Shown: in pieces, positions 36,457 through 44,782 of the stretch
Position numbering within the stretch: the stretch's first letter is position 1
Layout: every line of letters starts with the position of its first letter
NCBI RefSeq assembly: GCF_001310275.1
Contig: NZ_LGYZ01000001.1
Span: 62,001-126,000 of the forward strand
DNA: 64,000 nucleotides
Direction: 5' to 3'
From: Nocardia arizonensis
Lineage (GTDB): Bacteria; Actinomycetota; Actinomycetes; Mycobacteriales; Mycobacteriaceae
Notes under the pieces: generated by a model
What the model was told of the DNA's origin: nothing
The model's database searches: none
Seen by the model: only the letters and a program-made list of their open reading frames with translations
Position numbers and translations under genes: made by a program

Positions 36457-37263
36457 ATGACCAGACCGAGCTGGGCGCCCGACGGTATCGACACCGAACG
36501 CCCCAGTGCGTCGCGGGTGTACGACTACTTCGTCGGCGGCATGCACAACTTCGAGATCGATCGGCAACTGGCCCAGCAGATCGCGGCTTTCACGCCGAAT
36601 ATCGCGGAAACCATGCGCGCGAACCGAGAACTGTTGCGCCGCTGCGTGCGTTTCCTCGTCGAGGCCGGTATCGATCAGTTCCTCGACATCGGCTCCGGCA
36701 TACCGACCGTCGGGAATGTGCACGAGGTCGCACAGGCGGGCAATCCCGCCGCGAAGGTCGTGTACGTCGATATCGACCCGGTGGCCGTGGCGCACAGCAG
36801 CGCCATCCTCGACGGTGATCCGAATACCGTCGTCATCCAGGCCGACGCCGCCGACCCCGCGCGCATCGTCACCGATCCGACCGTGCGGGGTCTGCTCGAT
36901 TTCCAGCGCCCGATCGCCGTATTGATGCTCGGGGTCCTGCATTTCGTCGCCGACGACGCCGATCCCGCCGGATGCGTGGCGCGATTGCGCGAGGCCGTCG
37001 CGCCCGGCAGCTATCTGGCGATCACCCACGCAACCGCCGACGGTCAGCCCGAGGAAGTGCTCGAGGCGCAGAAACTGTCCGGCCGCACCGACACCGAGAT
37101 CGTGCTCCGCACCAAGGACCAGATCGCGGCCTACTTCGACGGATGGTCGCTGGTGGAACCGGGTCTGGTGCACCTGCCACTGTGGCGGGCCGACAATCCC
37201 GACGATGTGCCCGAGAACCCCTGGGAATCCGGCGCGTACGGCGGCGTGGCCCGCAGGATCTGA
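36457..37263 (+). CDS. SAM-dependent methyltransferase, DUF574 family (second copy)
   Basis: 268 residues, clearly paralogous to the 16149-16958 product: ASRVYDYFVGGMHNFEIDR near the start, QFLDIGSGIPTVGNVHE near residue 73, VVYVDIDPVAVAHSSAIL, and a C-terminal FDGWSLVEPGLVHLPLWR. It is predicted to methylate an unknown small molecule. It is divergent from the GGDEF-EAL gene, so both DUF574 copies in the window sit beside a cyclic di-GMP enzyme. It ends 4 bases before the convergent thioredoxin gene. Confidence 0.88.
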   Translation: MTRPSWAPDGIDTERPSASRVYDYFVGGMHNFEIDRQLAQQIAAFTPNIAETMRANRELLRRCVRFLVEAGIDQFLDIGSGIPTVGNVHEVAQAGNPAAKVVYVDIDPVAVAHSSAILDGDPNTVVIQADAADPARIVTDPTVRGLLDFQRPIAVLMLGVLHFVADDADPAGCVARLREAVAPGSYLAITHATADGQPEEVLEAQKLSGRTDTEIVLRTKDQIAAYFDGWSLVEPGLVHLPLWRADNPDDVPENPWESGAYGGVARRI

Positions 37264-37267
37264 TCGC

Positions 37268-37600
37268 TCAGATCAGATCCTCGATCTCGGCGAGCAGCCG
37301 TTGCTTGGGCCGCGCGCCCACCACGGCCCGCACCGGCTCGCCGTCGCGGAACACCATGAGCGTCGGCATCGACAGCACCCGATACGTCCGGGTGACTTCG
37401 GGATTGTCGTCCACATCGAGCGCGACGACCTTCAGCCGGTCCCGCTGTTCCTCGGCGATCTCGGCCAACACCGGCGCGATCATCCGGCACGGCGGACACC
37501 ACGAAGCGGTGAACTCCACCAGGACCGGTCCTCGCGCCTCGAGCACCTCCGCCCCGAAATCCCCGTCGGTCACCGTACCCACCGCACCCGTTCCGATCAT
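37268..37600 (-). CDS. thioredoxin-family protein with CPPC active site
   Basis: 110 residues, single thioredoxin domain. The redox motif is ASWCPPCRMIAPV (CPPC rather than the common CGPC, which usually shifts the redox potential), and the cis-proline loop SMPTLMVF is intact. It acts in the cytoplasm to reduce protein disulfides or related thiols. The ATG at 37600 has GGGAGG upstream. Its promoter (37654-37684) is nearly identical to that of the MerR regulator gene at 59257-59670, so it is probably induced by that regulator. Confidence 0.9.
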   Translation of the reverse strand: MIGTGAVGTVTDGDFGAEVLEARGPVLVEFTASWCPPCRMIAPVLAEIAEEQRDRLKVVALDVDDNPEVTRTYRVLSMPTLMVFRDGEPVRAVVGARPKQRLLAEIEDLI

Positions 37601-37651
37601 GGCAACCTCCCGCTCTCCATCCCGGCGAGCCCATACCCGCCGCGACCTCCG

Positions 37652-37684
37652 AAGCTAGACCTTGACGCCGAGGTCAACGCAAGC
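37652..37684 (-). promoter_or_regulatory. MerR-type promoter/operator of the thioredoxin gene
   Basis: Read on the minus strand, TTGCGT (-35), a 19-base spacer and TAGCTT (-10) flank a dyad TTGAC-CTCGGC-GTCAA. A 19-bp spacer with a centred dyad is the classic arrangement for MerR-family activation. The 31 bp at 37654-37684 match 27 of 31 positions of the block at 59696-59726 in front of the MerR gene. The thioredoxin ATG is about 50 bases downstream. Confidence 0.75.
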
Positions 37685-37717
37685 TCTTCTGTCGGAGGGG
37701 CGCGCTAGCCTCGGGAT

Positions 37718-37993
37718 ATGTGCCGGAACATCACACCTCTGCGCGGGCTGGAGCCTGCGGCGACATCGGCGGAGATCGAGGCCGCCGCGCTGCAATACGT
37801 ACGCAAGGTGGGCGGGTTGTCGAGCGTGTCGGATGCGAATCGCGCCGTCGTCGAGGAAGCGGTGGCGGAGATCGCGGCGGCCACGCATCGTTTGCTCGAC
37901 CGGTTGCCCGAACGGAAGTCGCCGCCGAAGACCGTGCCGCCGCTGCGGCGGCCCGAGGTGCGCGAGCGGATGGCCGCGCGCGAAGGGGGATGA
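37718..37993 (+). CDS. DUF2277 family protein
   Basis: 91 residues with the family N-terminus MCRNITPLRGLEPAATSAEI and the helical EAAALQYVRKVGGLSSVS that follow closely in all members I recall. Role unknown; the conserved Cys at position 2 and small helical fold suggest a regulatory or binding protein. It is divergent from the thioredoxin gene and convergent with the Nudix gene, with a hairpin terminator between. Confidence 0.85.
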   Translation: MCRNITPLRGLEPAATSAEIEAAALQYVRKVGGLSSVSDANRAVVEEAVAEIAAATHRLLDRLPERKSPPKTVPPLRRPEVRERMAAREGG

Positions 37994-38016
37994 GCGTGAC
38001 CGAATCGCCGCCGGTG

Positions 38017-38035
38017 GCGCCGCCTTTTGCGGCGC
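38017..38035. terminator. bidirectional hairpin between DUF2277 and Nudix genes
   Basis: GCGCCGC (38017-38023), loop CTTTT, GCGGCGC (38029-38035), a 7-bp perfect stem placed between two convergent genes (stops at 37993 and 38039). Confidence 0.65.
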
Positions 38036-38038
38036 TGA

Positions 38039-38515
38039 TCAGTGCACCCGGTCGAACCAGGCCGCGGACTCGCCCGCGAGCGTGCGTTCGATACGGAATC
38101 GATCGTGATCCCGCAGTTCGGGCAGCGCGTCCGTCTCGAACCAGCCGACCTCGAGCGATTCGTCGTCGTTGACCCGCGCGGCGCCGCCGACCGCCCGACA
38201 GGCCAGGGTGATGTCCATGAACTGGCAGACGTCGCCATTGGGATAGGTGTGGGCTGGCAGGGCGCGCACGAGAACGACGCGTTCGACCACGCAGTGCACG
38301 GCCGTCTCCTCGTGGACCTCGCGGACCGCGCAGGCGGCGGGTTGTTCTCCGGGTTCGGGAATGCCCGCGAGCACCGACCATCGGCCGCTGTCGGCGCGGC
38401 GGCCGAGCAGGATGCGGTCGGCGCCGTCGAGGACCACCGCCGAGACCCCGGGCAGCCAGAGCAGTTGCGTGCCCGCGTCGGCGCGAATGGTGCGGATGAA
38501 ATCGGGAGTCGCCAT
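38039..38515 (-). CDS. Nudix hydrolase
   Basis: 158 residues. The Nudix box is present as GIPEPGE followed seven residues later by REVHEETAV; the usual Gly in the EExGU end is Ala here, which some active Nudix proteins tolerate. It should hydrolyse a nucleoside diphosphate linked to another group; substrate not predictable. The ATG at 38515 fits the domain start ([11 protein letters not shown]). It is divergent from ilvD with an 88-bp gap. Confidence 0.85.
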   Translation of the reverse strand: MATPDFIRTIRADAGTQLLWLPGVSAVVLDGADRILLGRRADSGRWSVLAGIPEPGEQPAACAVREVHEETAVHCVVERVVLVRALPAHTYPNGDVCQFMDITLACRAVGGAARVNDDESLEVGWFETDALPELRDHDRFRIERTLAGESAAWFDRVH

Positions 38516-38603
38516 GCCGACGACGGTATCCGCATCCCGGAGAATCCGGCGTGACGGCGGTGAATGCCTCTCGCCCGGGCGCGGCGGGAGTAGGTTTGCC
38601 GTC

Positions 38604-40313
38604 ATGACCACCGTGAACCGGCCTCACGCCGACATCAAGCCGCGCAGCCGCGATGTCACCGATGGACTGGAGAAGACGGCGGCGCGGGGCATGTTGCGTG
38701 CCGTCGGCATGGGCGACGACGATTTCGCCAAATCGCAGATCGGGGTGGCCTCGTCGTGGAACGAGATCACCCCGTGCAATCTCTCGCTGGACCGCCTCGC
38801 GAAAGCCTGTAAGGACGGTGTGTTCGAGGGCGGGGGATATCCGCTGGAATTCGGCACCATCTCGGTGTCGGACGGCATCTCCATGGGGCACGAGGGCATG
38901 CATTTCTCGCTGGTCTCGCGGGAGGTTATCGCCGACAGTGTGGAAACGGTGATGCAGGCCGAGCGTCTCGACGGTTCGGTGCTGCTCGCGGGATGCGACA
39001 AGTCCCTGCCGGGGATGCTGATGGCCGCGGCGCGGCTGGATCTGGCGAGCGTGTTCCTCTACGCGGGTTCGATCCTGCCGGGTGTCGCGAAAATGTCGGA
39101 CGGTACCGAACGTGAGGTCACCATAATCGACGCCTTCGAGGCGGTCGGTGCGTGCGCGCGGGGGCTGATGTCGCGCGAGGACGTCGACGCCATCGAACGC
39201 GCCATCTGCCCCGGTGAGGGCGCCTGCGGCGGGATGTACACCGCCAACACGATGGCGAGCGCGGCCGAGGCGCTCGGCATGTCGCTGCCGGGCAGCGCCG
39301 CGCCGCCCGCGACCGACCGCAGGCGCGACGGCTTCGCGCGCGCCAGCGGTCGCGCGGTCGTGGAACTGCTGCGGCGCGGCATCACCACCGGCGACATCCT
39401 GACCCGTGAAGCCTTCGAGAACGCCATCGCGGTGGTCATGGCCTTCGGCGGGTCCACCAACGCCGTCCTGCATCTGCTGGCCATCGCCCACGAGGCGGGC
39501 GTGCCGCTCACCCTGGACGATTTCGCGAAAGTCGGTGCGCGCGTACCGCATCTGGCCGATGTGAAGCCCTTCGGCAGCTATGTGATGACCGATGTCGACC
39601 GCATCGGTGGGGTGCCGGTGGTCATGAAGGCTTTGTTGGATGCCGGTCTGCTGCACGGTGATTGCCTCACCGTGACCGGTAACACGGTGGCGCAGAACCT
39701 GTCATCGATCGCCCCGCCCGATCCCGATGGGAAAGTGCTGCGGGCCATGTCCGCTCCCATTCACCCGACCGGCGGCATCACCATCCTGCGCGGCTCGCTC
39801 GCCCCCGGCGGCGCGGTGGTCAAATCGGCGGGGTTCGATTCGAGCGTATTCACCGGCACCGCAAGGGTTTTCGAACGCGAGCGGGCCGCGCTCGACGCGC
39901 TGGAGGACGGCACCATCACCGGCGGCGACGTGGTGGTGATCCGCTACGAGGGCCCAAAGGGTGGTCCGGGCATGCGCGAGATGCTGGCCATCACCGCCGC
40001 CATCAAGGGCGCGGGACTCGGCAAGGAGGTCCTGTTGCTGACCGACGGCCGTTTCTCCGGCGGCACCACCGGGCTGTGCGTCGGTCATGTGGCGCCGGAA
40101 GCGGTCGACGGCGGGCCCATCGCGCTCGTCCGCGACGGTGACCGCATCACCCTCGACGTCGCGGGCGGCACGCTGGACCTGGACGTCAGCGCGGAGGAAC
40201 TGGCGCGGCGGCGCACCGGCTGGGAACCGTTGCCACCCCGCTACACCCGCGGCGTCCTGGCCAAATACACCAAACTCGTCGGTTCGGCGGCAGGCGGTGC
40301 GGTCTGCGGCTGA
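38604..40313 (+). CDS. ilvD: dihydroxy-acid dehydratase
   Basis: 569 residues, family length. It contains the iron-sulfur ligands in [13 protein letters not shown] and [11 protein letters not shown], and the signature [12 protein letters not shown] and [21 protein letters not shown] (quoted by its core TDGRFSGGT). The enzyme dehydrates 2,3-dihydroxy-isovalerate and -methylvalerate in valine, isoleucine and pantothenate synthesis. It stands alone here, not with other ilv genes, as is common in mycolata. The ATG at 38604 has GGGAG upstream, and a strong hairpin follows the stop. Confidence 0.95.
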   Translation: MTTVNRPHADIKPRSRDVTDGLEKTAARGMLRAVGMGDDDFAKSQIGVASSWNEITPCNLSLDRLAKACKDGVFEGGGYPLEFGTISVSDGISMGHEGMHFSLVSREVIADSVETVMQAERLDGSVLLAGCDKSLPGMLMAAARLDLASVFLYAGSILPGVAKMSDGTEREVTIIDAFEAVGACARGLMSREDVDAIERAICPGEGACGGMYTANTMASAAEALGMSLPGSAAPPATDRRRDGFARASGRAVVELLRRGITTGDILTREAFENAIAVVMAFGGSTNAVLHLLAIAHEAGVPLTLDDFAKVGARVPHLADVKPFGSYVMTDVDRIGGVPVVMKALLDAGLLHGDCLTVTGNTVAQNLSSIAPPDPDGKVLRAMSAPIHPTGGITILRGSLAPGGAVVKSAGFDSSVFTGTARVFERERAALDALEDGTITGGDVVVIRYEGPKGGPGMREMLAITAAIKGAGLGKEVLLLTDGRFSGGTTGLCVGHVAPEAVDGGPIALVRDGDRITLDVAGGTLDLDVSAEELARRRTGWEPLPPRYTRGVLAKYTKLVGSAAGGAVCG

Positions 40314-40318
40314 CCTGC

Positions 40319-40352
40319 TCGCTGCCGTGAGCAGATCCGCTCACGGCAGCGA
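40319..40352 (+). terminator. hairpin terminator after ilvD
   Basis: TCGCTGCCGTGAGC (40319-40332), loop AGATCC, GCTCACGGCAGCGA (40339-40352): a perfect 14-bp stem starting 6 bases after the ilvD stop. No T-run follows, typical of high-GC terminators. Confidence 0.75.
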
Positions 40353-40391
40353 AGCGCGCATTCGGCGCGGTGACCGGTGCACGGTGGAGGC

Positions 40392-40994
40392 ATGGCTCAC
40401 GACGACAAGACTCCGCTGTTCGGTTGGCGCGCACGGGAACAACTGCTCGGGCGTCGCATACTGGTGCTCGACGGTCCGCTCGATGACGACAACGGCACCC
40501 TGCTGACCACCCAACTGCTCACCCTGGCCGCCGAGGACCCGGAGGCGGGGATCGCGCTGTGGATCCATTCACCGGGCGGATCGGTGCCCGCGATGCTCGC
40601 CATCCGGGACGTCATGCGCCTGGTGCCGTGCCCGGTGTCCACGCTGGCGCTCGGATTGGCATGCAGCGCCGGGCAATTCCTGCTCTCCTCGGGGACCGGG
40701 GGCAAGCGGTTCGCGCTGCCGCATGCGCGCATCCTCATGCACCAGGGCTCGGCCGGAATCGGCGGCAGCACCGTCGATGTCGAGGTGCAGGCCGACGACC
40801 TGCGCTACACCGTCGACACCGTGCTCGGCATCATCGCCGAGGACACCGGTCAGCCATTCGACCGGATCTACGAGGACTCCCTGCACGACCGCTGGTTCAC
40901 CGCGGCGCAGGCCCGCGAATACGGCTTCATCGACCACATCGTCGACTCTTTCGCCCAGATCGTGCCGCAGCGTCACCGGATCGGAATCTCATGA
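40392..40994 (+). CDS. ClpP-like serine protease subunit (complete triad)
   Basis: 200 residues, ClpP length. The catalytic residues align: Ser in LACSAGQFLL, His in ILMHQGS, Asp in YEDSLHD. The core HSPGGSVPAMLAI and the C-terminal AREYGFIDHIVDS are typical. ClpP forms two seven-subunit rings that degrade proteins unfolded by ClpX/ClpC. The gene is coupled by a 4-base overlap to a second clpP-like gene. The ATG at 40392 is nearly abutted by GGAGG, so a GTG at 40377 may be used. Symbol not assigned because this is an extra pair, not the housekeeping clpP1/clpP2 with clpX. Confidence 0.88.
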   Translation: MAHDDKTPLFGWRAREQLLGRRILVLDGPLDDDNGTLLTTQLLTLAAEDPEAGIALWIHSPGGSVPAMLAIRDVMRLVPCPVSTLALGLACSAGQFLLSSGTGGKRFALPHARILMHQGSAGIGGSTVDVEVQADDLRYTVDTVLGIIAEDTGQPFDRIYEDSLHDRWFTAAQAREYGFIDHIVDSFAQIVPQRHRIGIS

Positions 40995-41584
40995 GCGCCT
41001 ATACCATTCCCAATGTCATCGCCCAGCATCCGCGCGGCGGCGAGCGCATCACCGACATCTACTCACACCTGCTGGCCGAACGCATCGTCTACCTCGGCAC
41101 GCCGATCGATTCGGGGGTGGCGAACGCGCTGATCGCGCAGCTGCTGCATCTGGAATCGGAGAGCGCGGAACAGGAGATCCAGCTCTACATCAATTGCGAG
41201 GGCGGCGATCTGTCCTCCATGCTGGCGGTCTACGACACCATCCAGCACATCGCGGCCCCCGTGCAGACCACCTGTGTCGGCCAGGCTATCGCGGTGGGCG
41301 CGGTCCTGCTCGCGGGCGGCGCGCCGGGCCGTCGGGCGCTGCTCCCGCACGCCAGAGTGGTGCTGCACCAACCCGCGGCCCGCGGACAGGGCGCCATACC
41401 GGATCTCATCATCCAGGCCGACGAATTGGTGCGCATGCGCGCGGAGATCGAATCGGTGCTGGCCCGCCACACCGGGCAGACGGTGCAGCGGTTGCGCCAC
41501 GACACCGACCGGGACCGGGTCTTCACCGCGCACGCGGCCGTCGAATACGGGCTCGCCGACCGCGTGCTCGACCCGCGCGGCTGA
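40991..41584 (+). CDS. ClpP-like subunit lacking the catalytic serine
   Basis: 197 residues. It aligns along its length with ClpP (INCEGGDLSSMLAVYD, LPHARVVLHQP, RHDTDRDRVFTA, AVEYGLADRVL), and the catalytic His and Asp positions are kept. The nucleophile motif, normally GQAAS-GA, reads GQAIAVGA, so the serine is alanine. The subunit should assemble with the upstream ClpP but not cut, like ClpR subunits of plants and cyanobacteria. ATGA overlap (40991-40994) with the upstream gene suggests equal expression. Confidence 0.88.
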   Translation: MSAYTIPNVIAQHPRGGERITDIYSHLLAERIVYLGTPIDSGVANALIAQLLHLESESAEQEIQLYINCEGGDLSSMLAVYDTIQHIAAPVQTTCVGQAIAVGAVLLAGGAPGRRALLPHARVVLHQPAARGQGAIPDLIIQADELVRMRAEIESVLARHTGQTVQRLRHDTDRDRVFTAHAAVEYGLADRVLDPRG

Positions 41585-41594
41585 GCCGCCGAGC

Positions 41595-41963
41595 TCAGGC
41601 CGCGAGCAGTACCGGATTCGGCGCGCCGAAGGCACGGGGTGCGGCGGGCCGCGCTGTCCGCCGCGCCCGCAGGTCGTCGGCCACCCGTTCGGTGAGGTCG
41701 CCGAGGGTGAGGCCGAACGCGCCCGCCAGCGCCGCGATCATCTCGCTGGAGGGTTCCTTGCGCCCGCGTTCCACCTCCGACAGGTACTGCGGCGAAATAC
41801 CCGCCCGCCCAGCGGTTTCGGCGAGTGTCTCGTCGTGCGTGCCGCGCAATTGCCGCAGTTGCGCGCCAAGTGCCTCGCGCCACAACGGCTCCTGCGGTGT
41901 GCTCCGCGCGCGTTCTCGCTCGCGCCCGCCGGGAATCGCGTGCAATCGCGGATACTCGCTCAT
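41595..41963 (-). CDS. XRE-family regulator, ClgR/PopR-like
   Basis: 122 residues. The helix-turn-helix TLAETAGRAGISPQYLSEVE followed by RGRKEPSSEMIAALAGAFGL is that of ClgR and PopR, activators of clp genes in Corynebacterium and Streptomyces. The protein ends PVLLAA; in PopR and ClgR a C-terminal Ala-Ala is the tag recognised by ClpP for degradation, giving a feedback loop. It lies 10 bases past, and convergent with, the clpP pair. The start at 41963 has a weak ribosome site. Confidence 0.82.
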   Translation of the reverse strand: MSEYPRLHAIPGGRERERARSTPQEPLWREALGAQLRQLRGTHDETLAETAGRAGISPQYLSEVERGRKEPSSEMIAALAGAFGLTLGDLTERVADDLRARRTARPAAPRAFGAPNPVLLAA

Positions 41964-42050
41964 GTCCCGATGGTATGGGGCGCGGCCCGGCCACCCGGCC
42001 GGTTTACGCTCTGGGCGGAATCCGGTGCGCGGCGACCCGGCTCGCCGTGA

Positions 42051-42623
42051 CTAGTACCAGTGGTTGCGTTGCCAGAAGGCCCACGCCTGGTCGGGTCCGC
42101 CGTAGCGGGCGACCATGTAGTCGTAGGTCCAGCGGATCTGGGTGAGCGGGTTGAATGCCCAGTCCCAGCCGTGGGTGAACATCTTGGCCGCGGGCAGCGC
42201 CTGGCCGAGTCCGTAGGCGCCGCTGGTCGGGTTGACGGCGAAGACGTTCCAGCCGCTCTCCCTGGTGATGACGGCGTCGAAGGCCGGGAACTGGTGCAGC
42301 GGAACGACAGTGAGGGCCAGACCGCGCAGGCCGTTGCGTGTCAGGAAGCCGGCGGAGTCGGTGCGCTGGAGGTCGGTCGCGGTCATCGGCTCCGCGTCCG
42401 CGGGCGGCGTCCCGGCCCGGGGGGCGTCGACCGGAGGGCCCGCCGTGGACGGGGGCTCGTTGGCCGGAATTCCCTTCTCGGGCAGTGGAGTTCCCGATTC
42501 GGGCCAGGGGATCTCGGTCACGACCGGGGACTGCGACGGCGCGGCTGTCGCGGTGGCGGCAAGCCAGACGCCGCCGAGTGCGGCGGCGCTGACGGTAATC
42601 GCGGTGAGCAGGAAACGCTTCAT
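42051..42623 (-). CDS. secreted transglycosylase-like protein
   Basis: 190 residues. Signal peptide 1-28 (basic start MKRF, hydrophobic core, ATATAAPS), a Pro/Ala/Glu-rich linker to about 95, then a lysozyme-like domain with the catalytic-Glu stretch ITRESGWNVFAVNP and SGAYGLGQALPAAKM, closing on WNHWY-like WQRNHWY. It probably cleaves peptidoglycan glycan strands outside the cell. The ATG at 42623 has AAAGGAG seven bases upstream. Confidence 0.85.
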   Translation of the reverse strand: MKRFLLTAITVSAAALGGVWLAATATAAPSQSPVVTEIPWPESGTPLPEKGIPANEPPSTAGPPVDAPRAGTPPADAEPMTATDLQRTDSAGFLTRNGLRGLALTVVPLHQFPAFDAVITRESGWNVFAVNPTSGAYGLGQALPAAKMFTHGWDWAFNPLTQIRWTYDYMVARYGGPDQAWAFWQRNHWY

Positions 42624-42800
42624 GCGAACGCTCCTTTCGCGAAAATCCATCTTCGAGCAAATTAATGGTTATCCAGAATGAGCCCCGAGTGGCACCGACG
42701 TTGTCACTACGAAATGCGGGTGAAACCGGGGCGTGATGGAAGAGTTTCACTTTGTCGGCAAACCGCGCGCGAAAGCCTCGGCGGGCTTAGTATGTCGAAC

Positions 42801-43409
42801 ATGCCGCCGATGAGTGTCTTCTCACCCGGGTTCCGGGGCCACGCGCGCCCCGCGGACGACCGGCTCCCGCCGGGGCAATACCTGACCGAGGACTTCCCGG
42901 TGCTTTCGGCGGGACCGACGCCGCGCGTCGACCTCGACACCTGGACCTTCACCATCGTCGACGAGACCGGCGGGCGGCACCGCTGGAGCTGGGCGGAATT
43001 CCTCGACCTGCCGCAGAGCGGCCCGCATGTCGACATCCACTGCGTGACCAGGTGGTCCAAGCTCGATACCGACTGGGTCGGTGTCTCGATGGACACGCTG
43101 CTCGAGGACGTACCGACCCAGGCCGATTACGCCTTGGCGGTGAGTTACGGCGGGTACACCACCAATGTGCCGCTGGAGGACCTCACCGACGGCAAGGCGT
43201 GGATCGTGCACCGCTTCGACGGTCGCGAACTGGCCCCCGAACACGGCGGCCCGGCCCGGCTGCTCATACCCCACCTGTACTTCTGGAAATCGGCCAAATG
43301 GGTCACCGAGCTGCGTCTGCTCGACGAGGACGAGCCCGGCTTCTGGGAGAACGCCGGTTATCACGAGTACGGAGACCCGTGGCGCGAGCAGCGGTATCAG
43401 GGCGACTGA
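42801..43409 (+). CDS. sulfite-oxidase-like molybdopterin oxidoreductase
   Basis: 202 residues. The Oxidored_molyb fold is recognisable from WTFTIVDETGG, the molybdenum-ligand cysteine in HCVTRWSKLDTDWVGVSM, the YALAVSYGGYTTNVPL strand and PARLLIPHLYFWKSAKWV. It lacks a signal peptide, unlike YedY, so it should work in the cytoplasm. The 43379 flavin reductase gene overlaps its end and probably supplies electrons. Three in-frame ATGs (42792, 42801, 42810) exist; 42801 lies 7 bases after a TAGTAT -10-like box, so the transcript may be leaderless. Confidence 0.85.
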   Translation: MPPMSVFSPGFRGHARPADDRLPPGQYLTEDFPVLSAGPTPRVDLDTWTFTIVDETGGRHRWSWAEFLDLPQSGPHVDIHCVTRWSKLDTDWVGVSMDTLLEDVPTQADYALAVSYGGYTTNVPLEDLTDGKAWIVHRFDGRELAPEHGGPARLLIPHLYFWKSAKWVTELRLLDEDEPGFWENAGYHEYGDPWREQRYQGD

Positions 43410-44116
43410 CCGGCTGGCGGGCGGCGGAACTGGTCGCGTCGCGCTTCGAGACGGCCGCCGCGCGCACGCTGACCCTGCGCGTGGCGCAGTGGCCGGGCCA
43501 TCTGCCCGGGCAGCACGTGGACGTGCGCCTGACCGCCCCGGACGGCTACCGGGCCGAACGCAGCTACTCGATCGCCGCGCCCGCCGAGGACGACCTCATC
43601 GAGCTGACCGTGCAGCGGGTGCCCGACGGCGAGGTCTCCGGGTATCTGGTGGACGGACTCGAGGTGGGCGAGAGCATCGAGATCCGCGGTCCGGTGGGCG
43701 GCTGGTTCGTGTGGAATCCGGCGGACGGCGGCGCGGCGCTGCTGGTGGCGGGCGGTTCCGGTGTCGTGCCGATCATGTCCATGCTGCGCGCGCAGCGCCG
43801 CTGCGCCGTTCCCCCGCCGGTCAGGACGATCTATGCCATGCGCGATCCGGGGCAGCTGTACTACCGCGACGAGCTCACCGCGAATCCCGATCTGTTCCTG
43901 GCCTATTCGCGCGCCGCGCCGCCCGGTGACCCGCGTCCGCCCGCGCGCCTGAGCGCCGCGGAACTCCTCGAGCACGGCCTCGCCCCGTCGGCACAGGTGA
44001 CCTGCTATGTCTGCGGGCCGACCGGATTCGTCGAATCCGTCGCGGCCGCACTGGTCAGCGTCGGGCACGAGTCCGCGCGCATCAGAACCGAACGTTTCGG
44101 CCCCGGTGGGAGATGA
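43379..44116 (+). CDS. ferredoxin reductase-type FAD oxidoreductase
   Basis: 245 residues. An FAD-binding barrel with the RxYS motif (RAERSYSIAAP) is followed by a nucleotide-binding GGSGVVPIMSML and the C-terminal CYVCGPTGFVESVA of the FNR family. It transfers electrons from NAD(P)H, here most likely to the molybdenum enzyme encoded by the overlapping upstream gene. No plant-type 2Fe-2S domain is attached. The start is the GTG at 43379, inside the preceding gene, with GGAGA just upstream. Confidence 0.88.
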   Translation: MARAAVSGRLTGWRAAELVASRFETAAARTLTLRVAQWPGHLPGQHVDVRLTAPDGYRAERSYSIAAPAEDDLIELTVQRVPDGEVSGYLVDGLEVGESIEIRGPVGGWFVWNPADGGAALLVAGGSGVVPIMSMLRAQRRCAVPPPVRTIYAMRDPGQLYYRDELTANPDLFLAYSRAAPPGDPRPPARLSAAELLEHGLAPSAQVTCYVCGPTGFVESVAAALVSVGHESARIRTERFGPGGR

Positions 44117-44418
44117 CCATGCGTGAACAGCCCGCACCGTACCTCGCGGACGACAACCACGTCGACGGCAACGCGCTGGCCGGTCCGCTGTCGGAGATAT
44201 TCGTCGGCGACGTGACGGTGTGCGCGTGCCGCTGCGGGGCGTGCGGTGCCGTCGCGCCGATTGCGCACGCCCTCGTCTATCCGCACGGTCCGGGCGCGGT
44301 GGCGCGGTGCGCCTCCTGCGCGGCGATCGTGCTGCGGCTGACGACGACTCCGTCGGGCCGCTGGTTCGATCTGGGCGAGGGTGCGTCGCTGTGCCTGCCC
44401 GTGCCGGACGGTTTCTGA
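44113..44418 (+). CDS. DUF6510 zinc-ribbon protein
   Basis: 101 residues. The family start HVDGNALAGPLSEIFVGDVT is followed by a zinc ribbon of two cysteine pairs (CRCGACG and CASCAA). It is the third gene of the molybdenum-oxidoreductase operon (ATGA overlap with the reductase gene) and is regularly found with that pair, so it may be an assembly or electron-transfer helper; its actual role is unknown. Confidence 0.85.
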   Translation: MTMREQPAPYLADDNHVDGNALAGPLSEIFVGDVTVCACRCGACGAVAPIAHALVYPHGPGAVARCASCAAIVLRLTTTPSGRWFDLGEGASLCLPVPDGF

Positions 44419-44782
44419 TCGAACCGCACTGTTTCGTGCCGGTAACTCGGCGTCGCGCGCGTGTGCGGGCCGTGTTACCGCCGCCGGGTGAAACGCCAGC
44501 TAAATGGTTAACCGGTGGCAACTCGTGTGTGTCGGGTATCGGCGACCCGCGGCCGATATGCGTACTGGAACTGTTCTAGCACAACAGATTTCGAACATCC
44601 CGGCATACGTCGACACGGTGAGTGTCCGGTAATGCCCAATTCGTCCCGATGTGACCAAACGGAAATGGCGGGGGCGTGAACTCTTATGCATCGGCTCGCG
44701 CGGACGCGCATCGGAGCCGGACATTTCCACCGCCACAGGCATCCATGCCGTCCGCATCGGCATTCGAACATCAGGAGCACTC
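44419..44782. promoter_or_regulatory. promoter region of the Nit1C cluster with a possible GlnR half-site
   Basis: This 364-bp gap has no convincing gene and must hold the promoter of the seven-gene cluster downstream. GTGAC-CAAACG-GAAAT at 44651-44666 resembles the a/b half of the actinobacterial GlnR box (GTnAC, six bases, GaAAC), about 117 bases before the first ATG. Only one half-box is evident and the second ends in T not C, so the match is tentative. Confidence 0.35.
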
